Part shown: one piece after another, positions 44,350-53,670 of the stretch
How positions within the stretch are numbered: the first letter of the stretch is position 1
How the letters are laid out: each line of letters begins with the position of its first letter
From: an uncultured Eggerthella sp.
GTDB lineage: Bacteria; Actinomycetota; Coriobacteriia; Coriobacteriales; Eggerthellaceae
Length of the DNA: 63,281 bases
Assembly: GCA_900544455.1 (NCBI GenBank)
Contig: UQVJ01000002.1
Location: 1-63,281 of the forward strand
Reading direction: 5' to 3'
Program-made: the position numbers and the translations under genes
Notes under the pieces: model-generated
What the model was told of the DNA's origin: nothing
The model's input: only the letters and a program-made list of their open reading frames with translations
Databases searched by the model: none

Positions 44350-46125
44350 TTGCTATCTAAGAATGAATTCAATGTGCTCGTTGCTCTTAACGGCACGCCA
44401 TCCATAAGCCAGCGCGAAATAGCAAGCAAATCGGGCATTTCGCTAGGAAGCGCAAACGCTGCACTTAAATCACTCACCGAAAAGGGCATGGTCTCAAATG
44501 GCGCAATTAATGCAGAAGGCAAAGAAGCGCTTTCTCCCTTTAAGGTAGATAATGCAATCATCATGGCGGCTGGCCTCTCTTCGCGCTTTGCCCCTATTTC
44601 CTACGAAAAGCCCAAGGGCCTTCTTCGCGTTCGAGGAGAAGTGCTTATCGAACGACAAATCAAACAGCTCAAAGAAGCGGGCATTAATGACATTACTGTT
44701 GTCGCAGGCTATAAGAAGGAATACTTCTTCTACCTCGAAGAGACGTTTGGTGTAACCATCGTTATTAACCCCGAGTACGCATCGCGCAACAACAACTCTA
44801 CCCTTATGCGTGTTCGCGAAAAGCTTGGCAATACCTTTATCTGCTCTTCGGACGACTACTTCACCGAAAACCCCTTCGAGCCGTATGTGTATCAGGCATA
44901 CTACGCAGCTCAGTACTGCAAGGGCGAAACCCCTGAATGGTGTATCAAGGAAGGTCCGAACAAGCGAATTGCCGGGGTAACCATCGGCGGCTCCGATTCT
45001 TTGATTATGCTTGGGCATGTTTATTTCGATAAAGCGTTCTCCAAGCGTTTTTCCGAAATACTTGTCGCAGAATATGACCGCCCCGAAACCGCAGACAAAC
45101 TTTGGGAGCAAATCTATATCGACCACATCAAAGAGCTCGATATGGTAGTACGACCCTACCCTGATGGCATGATCAACGAGTTCGATTCGCTCGATGAACT
45201 AAGGCTTTTCGACCCTGAATTCATCCAGAACGTCGATTCAGAAGCCTTCGATAACATCGTTGCCACCCTTGGCTGCACACGAGACGAAATTCATGACATC
45301 TACCCCTTGAAACAGGGTCTTACCAACCTATCCTGCCATTTTGCCATCAACAGCGGGGAGTACGTCTACCGCCACCCCGGCGTTGGCACTGACAAGCTAA
45401 TCAACCGCCAAGAAGAGACAAAGGCGCAGGAATTGGCCCGATCGCTGAAAATCGACGACACCTTTATCTATGAAGACCCCGCAAAGGGTTGGAAGGTTTC
45501 CCGTTTCATCCCCAACTGCGAACAGCTTGACCCTTCAAACCCTACAGACATCGAAGAAGCCACCTCTCTTATCAAGAAGCTTCACGGCTCTGATGCAGAA
45601 TTGGCGCTTAGCTTCAACTTCTTCCAGAAGTCGTGCGACTACGCAGGCCTTATCGAACCCTCCGACCTTGACGCCATCCCCGACTTTCGTCAGCTGGAAT
45701 CGGAGTTCGCGCATCTCTACGATCTATTCAGCGCCGACGGCGTAGGGCGTACCGTGCTTTGCCACAATGACTTCTTCTATTTGAATCTTTTGAAGGACGA
45801 AAAGGGCACTCTTTCACTGATCGACTGGGAATACTCCGGCATGGCCGATTTTTCACAAGACCTGGGAACCTTCATTGTTTGCAGTGAGCTTGACGAGGCG
45901 GCAGCAGACAAGCTTATCTCCCTTTATTTCGATAACCAGGCTTCCATTGAACAGCTTCAACATTGCTATGCCGCAGTTGCCTTTGCTGGCTGGTGCTGGT
46001 ATCTCTGGTCCCTTTACAAGGAATCTCAGGGGGAATCGGTTGGAGAGTGGCTGTACATCTACTATCGCTACGCCAAGAGGTACCTTGATAAATCGCTGAC
46101 CCTCTATCAAACAGTCATCAACTAA
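44350..46125 (+). CDS. Trifunctional HTH regulator - CTP:phosphocholine cytidylyltransferase - choline kinase
   Basis: 591 residues in three parts. A winged-helix DNA-binding domain (about 1-65, with SISQREIASKSGISLGSAN) is followed by a LicC-like nucleotidyltransferase (about 66-300; NAIIMAAGLSSRFAP and KPKGLLRVRGE). A LicA/APH-type choline kinase (about 310-591) ends the protein, with the catalytic loop CHNDFFYLNLL near residue 471 and IDWEYSG near 491. It would phosphorylate choline and make CDP-choline for LicD enzymes. The start is TTG at 44350 with GGGGAG upstream. The HTH and the adjacent palindromic operator suggest choline-responsive autoregulation. licB follows in the same operon. 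Confidence 0.9.
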   Translation: MLSKNEFNVLVALNGTPSISQREIASKSGISLGSANAALKSLTEKGMVSNGAINAEGKEALSPFKVDNAIIMAAGLSSRFAPISYEKPKGLLRVRGEVLIERQIKQLKEAGINDITVVAGYKKEYFFYLEETFGVTIVINPEYASRNNNSTLMRVREKLGNTFICSSDDYFTENPFEPYVYQAYYAAQYCKGETPEWCIKEGPNKRIAGVTIGGSDSLIMLGHVYFDKAFSKRFSEILVAEYDRPETADKLWEQIYIDHIKELDMVVRPYPDGMINEFDSLDELRLFDPEFIQNVDSEAFDNIVATLGCTRDEIHDIYPLKQGLTNLSCHFAINSGEYVYRHPGVGTDKLINRQEETKAQELARSLKIDDTFIYEDPAKGWKVSRFIPNCEQLDPSNPTDIEEATSLIKKLHGSDAELALSFNFFQKSCDYAGLIEPSDLDAIPDFRQLESEFAHLYDLFSADGVGRTVLCHNDFFYLNLLKDEKGTLSLIDWEYSGMADFSQDLGTFIVCSELDEAAADKLISLYFDNQASIEQLQHCYAAVAFAGWCWYLWSLYKESQGESVGEWLYIYYRYAKRYLDKSLTLYQTVIN

Positions 46126-46167
46126 CGCAACCCCCTAAAAACCGACACCCTTTCGACAGGAGCAAAC

Positions 46168-47268
46168 ATGCAACAGAGCATTTCCAACCTGCAAAAACAG
46201 CGTCACCGCAAATACATGGCAAAAGGGATAGCCTTCGCTGTGACTTCTGGCATTTGCTACGGCCTGTATACGGCGTTTTTAACTCTGGGAGAAACACAAG
46301 GCGTATGGGCCGCATGGTTTGGTGGCGAAGGCTGGAACGGCAACGCACCCTTTAGCGCTTTTGCAATCACCTTCGCCCTCGCCGCGCTTGCCGCGGGCTT
46401 GAACGATACGTTCAGCGGATTGTGGTCAGTGGCCATGTGCGCCAAGAACGGTCAGCTGGGCGACCTTTGGAAAACAGTCAAGACGAAGCCCGGCTGGGTA
46501 ATGATGGTTTGCGCAGCCATCGGCGGTCCGTTCGCCACCATTGCCTACGTGGTGGCGCTAAATTCAGCAACCGCAGCGGGCAACCCGGGCGTCATTGTGC
46601 CCATCGCTGCGCTCAACTGCGCTATTGGCGCCATTCTTGGTCGTGTGCTGCTCAAGCAAAGCCTTGAGGCCCATAAGGTTATCGGCATCTTGATTTGCCT
46701 TGCCGCTGCAGGCATTATTGGTGGCACCAGCTTTGCCAACATGGGCCCCGAAGCCCTGTTTGGCTGCCTGTTTGCCTTCCTTGCTGCGTTCGGCTGGGGC
46801 TTCGAGGGCTGCGTTGCGGGCTTCGGAACCATCCTAATTGACTACCGCATCGGCATTGCCATTAGGCAAATTACAGCCGGCGTTCTAGAACTGGCAATCG
46901 CCTTCCCTGTTCTTACCGTAATGGGCGATAGCATTGCTGCCGCGCCTGCTATCCTGTGCACGGCCGTTTCCGACCCCTCAATATTGATCTTCGCCGTGTC
47001 GGGTCTGTTTGCAATGCCAGCCTTTTCGTTCTGGTATAAGGGAAATTCCATGTGCGGCACCGCACTGGGCATGGCGTGCAACGGCATGTACGCCTTCTGG
47101 GGCCCTTTCTTCATCTGGATTGTATTGGGCGTCTTGAACATTGGCGGCTTGGCTGCCGACTACCCGCCCCTTTCCGCAATGCAGTGGATTGGCGCGCTTA
47201 TCATGATTGCCGGCATCTTCTGCATTGCCATCAACCCCACAAAAAGTATCAAGGCACATAAGGAGTAG
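46168..47268 (+). CDS. licB: Choline transporter, LicB-like (DMT superfamily)
   Basis: A 366-residue protein with about ten membrane helices in the drug/metabolite transporter pattern. Segments such as GICYGLYTAFLTLGETQGVW and NSATAAGNPGVIVPIAALNC suit LicB. It imports choline for the kinase domain encoded just upstream. AGGAG lies eight bases before the ATG. The order licCA-licB matches licA/B/C clusters in choline-decorating bacteria. Confidence 0.88.
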   Translation: MQQSISNLQKQRHRKYMAKGIAFAVTSGICYGLYTAFLTLGETQGVWAAWFGGEGWNGNAPFSAFAITFALAALAAGLNDTFSGLWSVAMCAKNGQLGDLWKTVKTKPGWVMMVCAAIGGPFATIAYVVALNSATAAGNPGVIVPIAALNCAIGAILGRVLLKQSLEAHKVIGILICLAAAGIIGGTSFANMGPEALFGCLFAFLAAFGWGFEGCVAGFGTILIDYRIGIAIRQITAGVLELAIAFPVLTVMGDSIAAAPAILCTAVSDPSILIFAVSGLFAMPAFSFWYKGNSMCGTALGMACNGMYAFWGPFFIWIVLGVLNIGGLAADYPPLSAMQWIGALIMIAGIFCIAINPTKSIKAHKE

Positions 47269-47273
47269 CCAAA

Positions 47274-47549
47274 ATGAAGAACAACCTGCCCCCCTTGCAC
47301 TACGCCATTATCGAATGCTTCAACCACGGCGAAGAGCTGAGCGCAAACGATGTTATCGCCGCACTCAAGGAAGATTACTCTGGCTACAAGCTGTTGAATA
47401 ACAAGGACGTAGATGAAGCCCTGGCAACCTCACGAGAAAATGGGCTGCTTGAAGAGACGAAAGTTGACGTTGATGGCGATGGTCAACTTCGGATCTTCTA
47501 CAAGATGACTGCTTTCGGAACTGATATGGTGCGCCGTTACCTTGGTTAG
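47274..47549 (+). CDS. Small winged-helix-like protein of unknown function
   Basis: 91 residues, starting five bases after licB and so part of the lic operon. The composition (LHYAIIECFNHGEELSANDV, YKLLNNKDVDEALATSRENG, QLRIFYKMTAFGTDMVRRYL) suggests a wHTH-type fold with a DNA-binding or partner-binding role. I do not recognise a defined family. It could be a small regulator of the choline operon. Confidence 0.75.
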   Translation: MKNNLPPLHYAIIECFNHGEELSANDVIAALKEDYSGYKLLNNKDVDEALATSRENGLLEETKVDVDGDGQLRIFYKMTAFGTDMVRRYLG

Positions 47550-47601
47550 ACAGAGCAATCGTTTTTGATGCCGCTTTTAAACAGCGCAAGCTATTGTAGT
47601 G

Positions 47602-49626
47602 TCAATCCGCAATCTTATAAAGCCTCATGTCTCCTTCGGCCATAACCACCTCGAAACCGGGAGTTGAATCGGTTATTCGCAATATGCCGTCCCATTGATC
47701 TGGGTAATATGACCAAAGATGAATGCGTTTCTTGGGATCGCCATCCCGATCGAGCAGCAAAACGTACTCAGCATCGAAGCTATTTACAGCAGCCTTCACC
47801 TCTGGATCAGTGGCAACCCTGTCGAGACTATGCCGAATAACAGCACTCTCTGGCTCCTCTCCACTAGAAGGCAAAGCGAACCACTTGTACAAAATATTAT
47901 CAGCATCATATAGAGCGTAGAGAAACCCACTGCCGTCATTGGGCTCGTTGACTATCTCTACATCCTTGGGAACCATCTGAAGGGCCTTTTCAGCAAACTG
48001 CCTCTCTTCAGGAGCCAGAACATTATCCACAGATGCGCTATTCTGCACCTTAACCTTATCAGCAATGTTTCCGAATCCCGTATCGACCGAACCACAGCCA
48101 GCAAATGAAAAACTCGGACCATAAAGGAACACCACGAACAACAGCGCAAACGCGCAGACACCAACCTTGCTGTTAAGGCAAAGCGTCGTGTCCTTTTCAT
48201 GTTTCGTCAAGAGCGATGTAATCCAATCAAGCGTCCATTTTGCGCCTAGAACAATAAGGGGGAGCGATACAATGGCGGCAGTTGCCGCAAGCCTGTACGG
48301 ATCCGTATACCAAAAACCCGAAAGTAGATGCTTGGTAAATCCTTCAGTCGATACGGAGGAAAGGTAGATCAAGCATGCAAACGCATATGAGAAAGCCAGC
48401 CAGGCTGTTTTCCTGGAAGAAAGCGCTTTTACCGCACCAACCACAACAAGCAAGGCAACAAGCGGCTGGGCAGCTCCCGTGTTGAACGAATACAGCAGGC
48501 AATCCATGAAGGCCTGCCATTTTCCAACGGTCGCAGGCCAATTAAACTCAACTACGCTCCTAATCATTGATATGGGAAGGCTGTACAGTGCGACCCAAAT
48601 TACCAGCATAGTCGCACTAGAAACAACAAGAGCAAATACAGCCTTAGACCCGAAACTGCCGTCCTTGCCCCATGCTTTTAGCACGCATTCAGAAACAAAG
48701 AAGGGCATCAAAACCACCAACTCGGCAAAAATAGCATTTGGCTGCGCGAACAACAAAGCAACAGCTGCAGTGCCTGCTGCCAAAAATGCAACTACGCGCG
48801 TATTTCGCGATACACCAAATCGAACAAAGCAGACCGAGCAGGCCGTAGCAGCAGGGAACAACGCCATTGAAAGCAAATTTGGATAGAGGGGGCCAAACGT
48901 CAAAAAACCCCACGGAAACGGCGCTGCGCAAACAGCAAGGGCCGCGCCAATTATCATAGTTTTCTTATCTGCCCCAAATATGGCCTTTGCCGCAAAAAGC
49001 ACCGACAGGGGAAAGATCAAAGATGCGCAAATAAAATTCACGGCATTAACCGCAACCGTAATCCCTGCACCCGTCGCTGTTACTGCCATTGCGACAAGGC
49101 AATACCATGCAGAAGGATAGAACGAAGACCCAGACTCATCGAACGGCGAAATAAGATCTGGCCTAAGCCCACCGCCAAACGAAGAATAAACTCCCGTTTC
49201 GATAAAGGTCCTAATCGTATTCAGGTGAGAGCCATTATCGTAGGCTTGATAGAAAGACCCTGCCCCATCAAGATTTTTGACAAAGAAGATACCAACAATC
49301 ACAACGCCAACAAGCGCATACAGCAGAACATACAGCAGCTCCTCTTTACCAAGGCCCTTATCCGCCCCTCTTTTCCCAAGACGAAAGAAAAGCGCCGAAA
49401 CAATCAGCGAAATCAGAAGGAACGGCACAAAAAGAGTTGCCCAAGAAGCTTCGATCCCGATTCGCGGATAGACTACTGCGGCTATCGAGTAAAAAACAAC
49501 ACTTAAAATTGGACCAAAACCAACGCTTTCTACGAAGGATCTGCGTGCCGAATACACGATCAAGCCACCAGGCAGAAAGAGGAATACGGCAGCCGCTAGT
49601 GCCACAGCAAAAAAAACAAGCCACAT
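47602..49626 (-). CDS. DUF6541-like polytopic membrane protein
   Basis: 674 residues with about 12-14 membrane segments, starting at ATG 49626 with CGGAG upstream. It is a paralogue of the gene at 6562-8601. Shared features are MWL at the start, the WYTDPYRLAATAAIVSLP stretch near residue 450 and GDMRLYKI at the C-terminus. The external C-terminal part (about 520-674) contains EPNDGSGFLYALY. Function is unknown; a GT-C-like sugar transferase or polymerase is possible. It ends the GT2-GT2-DUF6541 operon. Confidence 0.8.
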   Translation of the reverse strand: MWLVFFAVALAAAVFLFLPGGLIVYSARRSFVESVGFGPILSVVFYSIAAVVYPRIGIEASWATLFVPFLLISLIVSALFFRLGKRGADKGLGKEELLYVLLYALVGVVIVGIFFVKNLDGAGSFYQAYDNGSHLNTIRTFIETGVYSSFGGGLRPDLISPFDESGSSFYPSAWYCLVAMAVTATGAGITVAVNAVNFICASLIFPLSVLFAAKAIFGADKKTMIIGAALAVCAAPFPWGFLTFGPLYPNLLSMALFPAATACSVCFVRFGVSRNTRVVAFLAAGTAAVALLFAQPNAIFAELVVLMPFFVSECVLKAWGKDGSFGSKAVFALVVSSATMLVIWVALYSLPISMIRSVVEFNWPATVGKWQAFMDCLLYSFNTGAAQPLVALLVVVGAVKALSSRKTAWLAFSYAFACLIYLSSVSTEGFTKHLLSGFWYTDPYRLAATAAIVSLPLIVLGAKWTLDWITSLLTKHEKDTTLCLNSKVGVCAFALLFVVFLYGPSFSFAGCGSVDTGFGNIADKVKVQNSASVDNVLAPEERQFAEKALQMVPKDVEIVNEPNDGSGFLYALYDADNILYKWFALPSSGEEPESAVIRHSLDRVATDPEVKAAVNSFDAEYVLLLDRDGDPKKRIHLWSYYPDQWDGILRITDSTPGFEVVMAEGDMRLYKIAD

Positions 49627-49631
49627 GCTAA

Positions 49632-50819
49632 TTACTCCGTTGTTGTTTCTTGTGCCGCACGGAATTCGGCCCGCACAGCTTCAAGTGAAGCCCGAGCTTC
49701 ATCTTCGTGTTTTTTCAGTTCAGCCTTCTGTCGAGCCATTACTTCAGGGTTTTCCGGGGCTGGTTTGCGGAACTTGCCTAACACCCTCAAATAAACATTG
49801 TGAATATAACCCGTCCAACCAATGCGGGAAAGAGTGTACTCCCTACCTATACTGTCTGGCACCGCGGACCCCTCACCACATTCAAGAAGCATCTTCACCA
49901 CAGTAAGCATATGAGGACTTACCGAACGTGCTGTTTTGAGGGGATGATCGAAATAGGAATCAATCAAGCGGCCAAGCTCCTGGAACGACCTGCGCCTCTC
50001 TTCATCGGAAAGGCGAAAAGCATCCTCAAATACAAAGTCTATCGCCCACACCAAAAGCTCCGCAGGGCAAAGTCCCATAAAGCCTCGCGCCTGCCACTCG
50101 GAAAAGACCCCGCTAATAATTCGGTAGTGCCATTTGATGCGCTCTGTCTTTTTTTCAAACAGGCTATCCATGGCCGAGCCTTCTCGGCTAAGTCGGTAGT
50201 AGTACAGCTTGTCGGGAATGAAGATTGTTTTTGCAGAGCACGGATACGCCACAAACAAGAACAGTTCATCTTCACCCAACGGGAGGCTCTCATCGAACAC
50301 AATATTATTTTCCGCTAAGAACGCCCGTCGAAAAGCAACACGCCAAGTAAAAGGAGCAGACGGCTCTTCAAACAATATCGCCTGATCGAAGTCATGGTAT
50401 ACACGAGCTTTTGGGCTAAGGCATTTTTCCAACCAGGGGTAATTAGCCCACTCTGGGACGCAATTCGCCCCGAAGGTCACAACGTCGGGACCCTGCTCTT
50501 TTACTGCCCTTGCCAAAACTTCACAGGCATCGGCGCTCATATAGTCATCTGAATCGATAAAGAGCACGTATTCACCCGAAGCTTTTTCAAAGCCAAAATT
50601 TCGAGCAGATGACACTCCCCCGTTTGCTTTTGTGAACACCTTGATCCGAGAGTCTAGTGCCGCGTGCATTTCGGCAATCGACAACGACCCATCCGCTGAG
50701 CCATCATCAACACAAATTACCTCGATATCCGGAAAGGTCTGATTGCGTAAAGAATCAAGGCACAAGGAAAGGTACTTCTCTACGTTGTAAACGGGAACAA
50801 TTATTGAAAAGAAAGGCAT
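49632..50819 (-). CDS. Glycosyltransferase family 2
   Basis: About 395 residues from ATG 50819 (the frame is open from GTG 50828). Motifs: FFSIIVPVYNVEKYLSLCL, VDDGSADGS, SARNFGFEKASGEYVLF and the DxD motif IDSDDY. The C-terminal end is charged, with a possible coiled coil (about 360-395, rich in Glu/Lys/Ala). It is followed six bases later by the DUF6541 gene. Specificity is unknown. Confidence 0.85.
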   Translation of the reverse strand: MPFFSIIVPVYNVEKYLSLCLDSLRNQTFPDIEVICVDDGSADGSLSIAEMHAALDSRIKVFTKANGGVSSARNFGFEKASGEYVLFIDSDDYMSADACEVLARAVKEQGPDVVTFGANCVPEWANYPWLEKCLSPKARVYHDFDQAILFEEPSAPFTWRVAFRRAFLAENNIVFDESLPLGEDELFLFVAYPCSAKTIFIPDKLYYYRLSREGSAMDSLFEKKTERIKWHYRIISGVFSEWQARGFMGLCPAELLVWAIDFVFEDAFRLSDEERRRSFQELGRLIDSYFDHPLKTARSVSPHMLTVVKMLLECGEGSAVPDSIGREYTLSRIGWTGYIHNVYLRVLGKFRKPAPENPEVMARQKAELKKHEDEARASLEAVRAEFRAAQETTTE

Positions 50820-50837
50820 AAAATCCACTCGCCCTAT

Positions 50838-51902
50838 CTAGCCAACCTTGCGTGATATAGCTTTTGCCAATGACGCAAAGCCGCCAACGGTAAAATAGCA
50901 TTTTGCCTTTGCAAACTTGCCGCCCGAAATCTGCTGGGCAGCTCGACGCGCATGATAGTACGTTGGGTCTGCTATTAGTGCCGCTAATTCGCCTGTTCTC
51001 CATTCGCCAAGCACGGCTTCATTCAGATAGCCCTTGCTCTTGTCGGAGGAGAACTCGCTTGCAAAGCGCTGGATGAATTCGCGCTGCAGGGGCTCGGTTA
51101 GCCTTTCGTAATTCCACATATAGTTATCAAACTTGATGCCCTCTTCTACTTCCCTCAACGAAGCTAATTCTTTATGCGAAGAAAGGAAGCTGTCAATTTC
51201 AGCATGCTCATCGCAAATGCAATACACCTTAGCTGGAGAATTGACCGAAGACGATTCATTGTCCTGACGATAATGAAGAATGGCATCCTGCAAAAATACA
51301 ACACGATCTGCCATAGCCCAGACCTTGAAATTGAAAGAAGAATCCTGAAAAGACGCACCCGGCGTTTCTAGGAAACGAATGCCGTTTTGCTCAAGGAAAT
51401 CCTTCCGGTAAACAGCGGACCAGATAGAGGGCTTCAGGTAGAAGATTTCGGTTTCCTTGTGCGGACTAACCACATGCCCCGTCATGGGCGCAGTTACAAG
51501 TTCGAAAAGCTTATTCTTTTCCTCTGGCGTTGACCAGTAGAACCAGAAATTCGCTTTTGCAACTTGCGCTTCTGCTGCCTCGGCGGCATTTACCAGCTTC
51601 TCCAACGCATCAGGCTCGAAGAAGTCGTCCGACTCCAAAATTCCAATGTACTTACCGCATGCGGCATCAAGCCCCTGGTTCATCGAGGCACCATAGCCGG
51701 AATTCGCCTTGTCGATAATCTTAAAGCGACTGTCGGCCTGCATGTACTCGCGAATGATGTCAGGAGAGCTATCCGTCGAACCATCGTTGATGCAAATGAT
51801 CTCAATATCGGAAAGGGTTTGGCTCTTGGCAGAATCCAAACACTCTCGAAGATATTTTTCGACGTTATAAATCGGAACCAATAGTGAAACAACCGGCTGC
51901 AT
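50838..51902 (-). CDS. Glycosyltransferase family 2 (GYGA-type paralogue)
   Basis: 354 residues from ATG 51902, which has AAAGG seven bases upstream; the extra 18 residues of the open frame are Cys/Tyr-rich and unlikely. Motifs: VSLLVPIYNVEKYLRECLDS, CINDGSTDSSP, NSGYGASMNQGLD, LESDDFFEPDAL and FLETPGASFQDSSFNFKVW. It is closely related to the GT2 at 59895, sharing the YWxxxTPEEKN-like segment and the NYMWNYERL pattern. It lies upstream of another GT2 and a DUF6541 gene on one transcript. Confidence 0.88.
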   Translation of the reverse strand: MQPVVSLLVPIYNVEKYLRECLDSAKSQTLSDIEIICINDGSTDSSPDIIREYMQADSRFKIIDKANSGYGASMNQGLDAACGKYIGILESDDFFEPDALEKLVNAAEAAEAQVAKANFWFYWSTPEEKNKLFELVTAPMTGHVVSPHKETEIFYLKPSIWSAVYRKDFLEQNGIRFLETPGASFQDSSFNFKVWAMADRVVFLQDAILHYRQDNESSSVNSPAKVYCICDEHAEIDSFLSSHKELASLREVEEGIKFDNYMWNYERLTEPLQREFIQRFASEFSSDKSKGYLNEAVLGEWRTGELAALIADPTYYHARRAAQQISGGKFAKAKCYFTVGGFASLAKAISRKVG

Positions 51903-52005
51903 GTGTTGCCTTTCGAAATCTGCTAAATATGTTTTAGTATAGCAACAACAGAACAACTAGCCTGCTCTTACCTTATACAGCAGGAAAGCACAGAACGGAT
52001 TCCAC

Positions 52006-53139
52006 ATGCCCTTCTTCAGAGCGTTAAAACAGTTCCTTCCTATCTCATCACGCTCTTTTCACGCCGCCGAACAGCACTTCGACGAAAAACTAAACCATAT
52101 CGAGCACTCAGTTGTTGCGCAGCTGATGCAGCGAATCGAACAAGCCGACATCGGGATCAATGGAAATATCAACCATAAATTCGATATCTGCTATCCCATG
52201 ATGGAGTCATTTTCGGAAGACCTGGCAGCGCATGACGAACATATGAAGATGTTCGCTTGGGAAATGTACAAGCACGAAGACGAAAGCGTTGACGATGCAA
52301 AGAAACGATTTTTCCGCTCGCTGCCTGAAGCCACCGGCGGAATGCGTCTTCTGCAGCTTGGCTGCACAAAATTGCTTCATGACTTCGATGTTCTTTGCAA
52401 CGAGCACGGCATAGCATATTGGCTCAATTTCGGTACGCTTCTGGGCGCAGTCCGACATGGCGGCTTTATCCCTTGGGACGACGATATTGACCTGGGAATC
52501 ACTCGCGACGAGCTAGACAAGCTAACCACCCTTGTCTCTGAAAGTGACCGGTTTCGTATCACTGAAGTGTTCGACAGATTCGCACAATGTCGCCAGGTGC
52601 GCTTCTTGTATGCAGACGAATCGCTGCCTTGCTTCCTTGATCTGTTCATTTACGATTGGGCGCCTTCTGCTAGCGGCTACAATGCGGAAAAGCAGCGGAA
52701 TATCAGAAGGGCAATGCTCAGCAAGATGGCCGAAGACCCCGATCTTTCAGCCTGGGAGCAATCCCCTTACTGTGCGTCCACCGACGCTGTGGCGCCCGTT
52801 ATTGACGCCTATTTCACCAAAGCGCTTAACGAATCGAAATCGCTGGGGCTTATCTGCCAAAAGAAAGACGCGCATGCCGCTCTCTGGTCGCTCGACAACT
52901 TAGACGATGGCAAGCAACGATGGTGGTCATACGGCATCGATGACATATTCCCCTTACACAGGGTGATGTTCGAGGGAATCGAATGCTTCATTCCCAATAA
53001 CCCTGACAGCTTCCTAACAAGCAGGTACGGGGACTATCTGGAATTGCCGAAGGACATACACACGCATTTTCGGCATGTTGATCATGCCGAACTTGACACG
53101 GCCGAAATGAAGCAGGCCTTCAACAAGCTGATTAGCTAG
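52006..53139 (+). CDS. LicD family phosphotransferase with N-terminal extension
   Basis: 377 residues. The first 110 or so form a polar, probably helical extension. The LicD core follows with CNEHGIAYWLNFGTLLGAV, then RHGGFIPWDDDIDLGITRDE and CFLDLFIYDWAP. It would move phosphocholine or another phospho-group to the polymer. It is the third LicD of the window. The variety suggests that more than one sugar position or more than one phospho-substituent is used. Confidence 0.9.
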   Translation: MPFFRALKQFLPISSRSFHAAEQHFDEKLNHIEHSVVAQLMQRIEQADIGINGNINHKFDICYPMMESFSEDLAAHDEHMKMFAWEMYKHEDESVDDAKKRFFRSLPEATGGMRLLQLGCTKLLHDFDVLCNEHGIAYWLNFGTLLGAVRHGGFIPWDDDIDLGITRDELDKLTTLVSESDRFRITEVFDRFAQCRQVRFLYADESLPCFLDLFIYDWAPSASGYNAEKQRNIRRAMLSKMAEDPDLSAWEQSPYCASTDAVAPVIDAYFTKALNESKSLGLICQKKDAHAALWSLDNLDDGKQRWWSYGIDDIFPLHRVMFEGIECFIPNNPDSFLTSRYGDYLELPKDIHTHFRHVDHAELDTAEMKQAFNKLIS

Positions 53140-53157
53140 AATAAAGAAGCTTGGCGC

Positions 53158-53652
53158 TTACTCTCCATTAGAGCTAAGCTTCTCTTTTACCTCGGTGGTT
53201 GAAATACCCTGGGTTCTGTCGAGATATACAACCTCGCACATGCCCCTTAACGCCTCAAAGCGGGCGTCTCCCGCCCAATCGCTTCCCATGCATACAGTGT
53301 CAACGTGGTATTCAGCAATATCGGCCTTTTTTTGGCCCCAATTGTTTTCAGGAATAACCAAGTCAACGTAGCGAATAGCCTCCAGCATCTCTTTGCGCGT
53401 TTCATAAGGGTAGAAGCTCTTCTTGCCCTTGACCGCATTGAACTCGTCCGTCGAAAGCGCAACGATGAGGTAATCGCCCAATTGGGAAGCGCGCTGCAGC
53501 AAACGAATGTGGCCGTAATGAAGGAGGTCAAACGTGCCATACGTTAGAACGCGCTTCAACCCCGGCCCTCTATTTCCGGTTTCACCGACAGGCTCGATAG
53601 TTACTGTTGCCTGGCGTTTGCTTTGTTGTCGCTCCATGTTGTCGCACCCCAT
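53158..53652 (-). CDS. tagD: Glycerol-3-phosphate cytidylyltransferase, TagD-like
   Basis: 164 residues. The core starts near residue 32 with RVLTYGTFDLLHYGHIRLL (HxGH motif), followed by LIVALSTDEFNAVKG and YLDRTQGISTTEVK (nucleotide-binding motif). It makes CDP-glycerol from CTP and sn-glycerol 3-phosphate. The N-terminal 30 residues are an unusual basic extension, so a start at ATG 53637 or further inside is possible. The stop is 18 bases from the convergent LicD stop. With tarIJ it means both CDP-glycerol and CDP-ribitol may be available. Confidence 0.9.
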   Translation of the reverse strand: MGCDNMERQQSKRQATVTIEPVGETGNRGPGLKRVLTYGTFDLLHYGHIRLLQRASQLGDYLIVALSTDEFNAVKGKKSFYPYETRKEMLEAIRYVDLVIPENNWGQKKADIAEYHVDTVCMGSDWAGDARFEALRGMCEVVYLDRTQGISTTEVKEKLSSNGE

Positions 53653-53670
53653 CCCACGTAGCCGTCTCCT

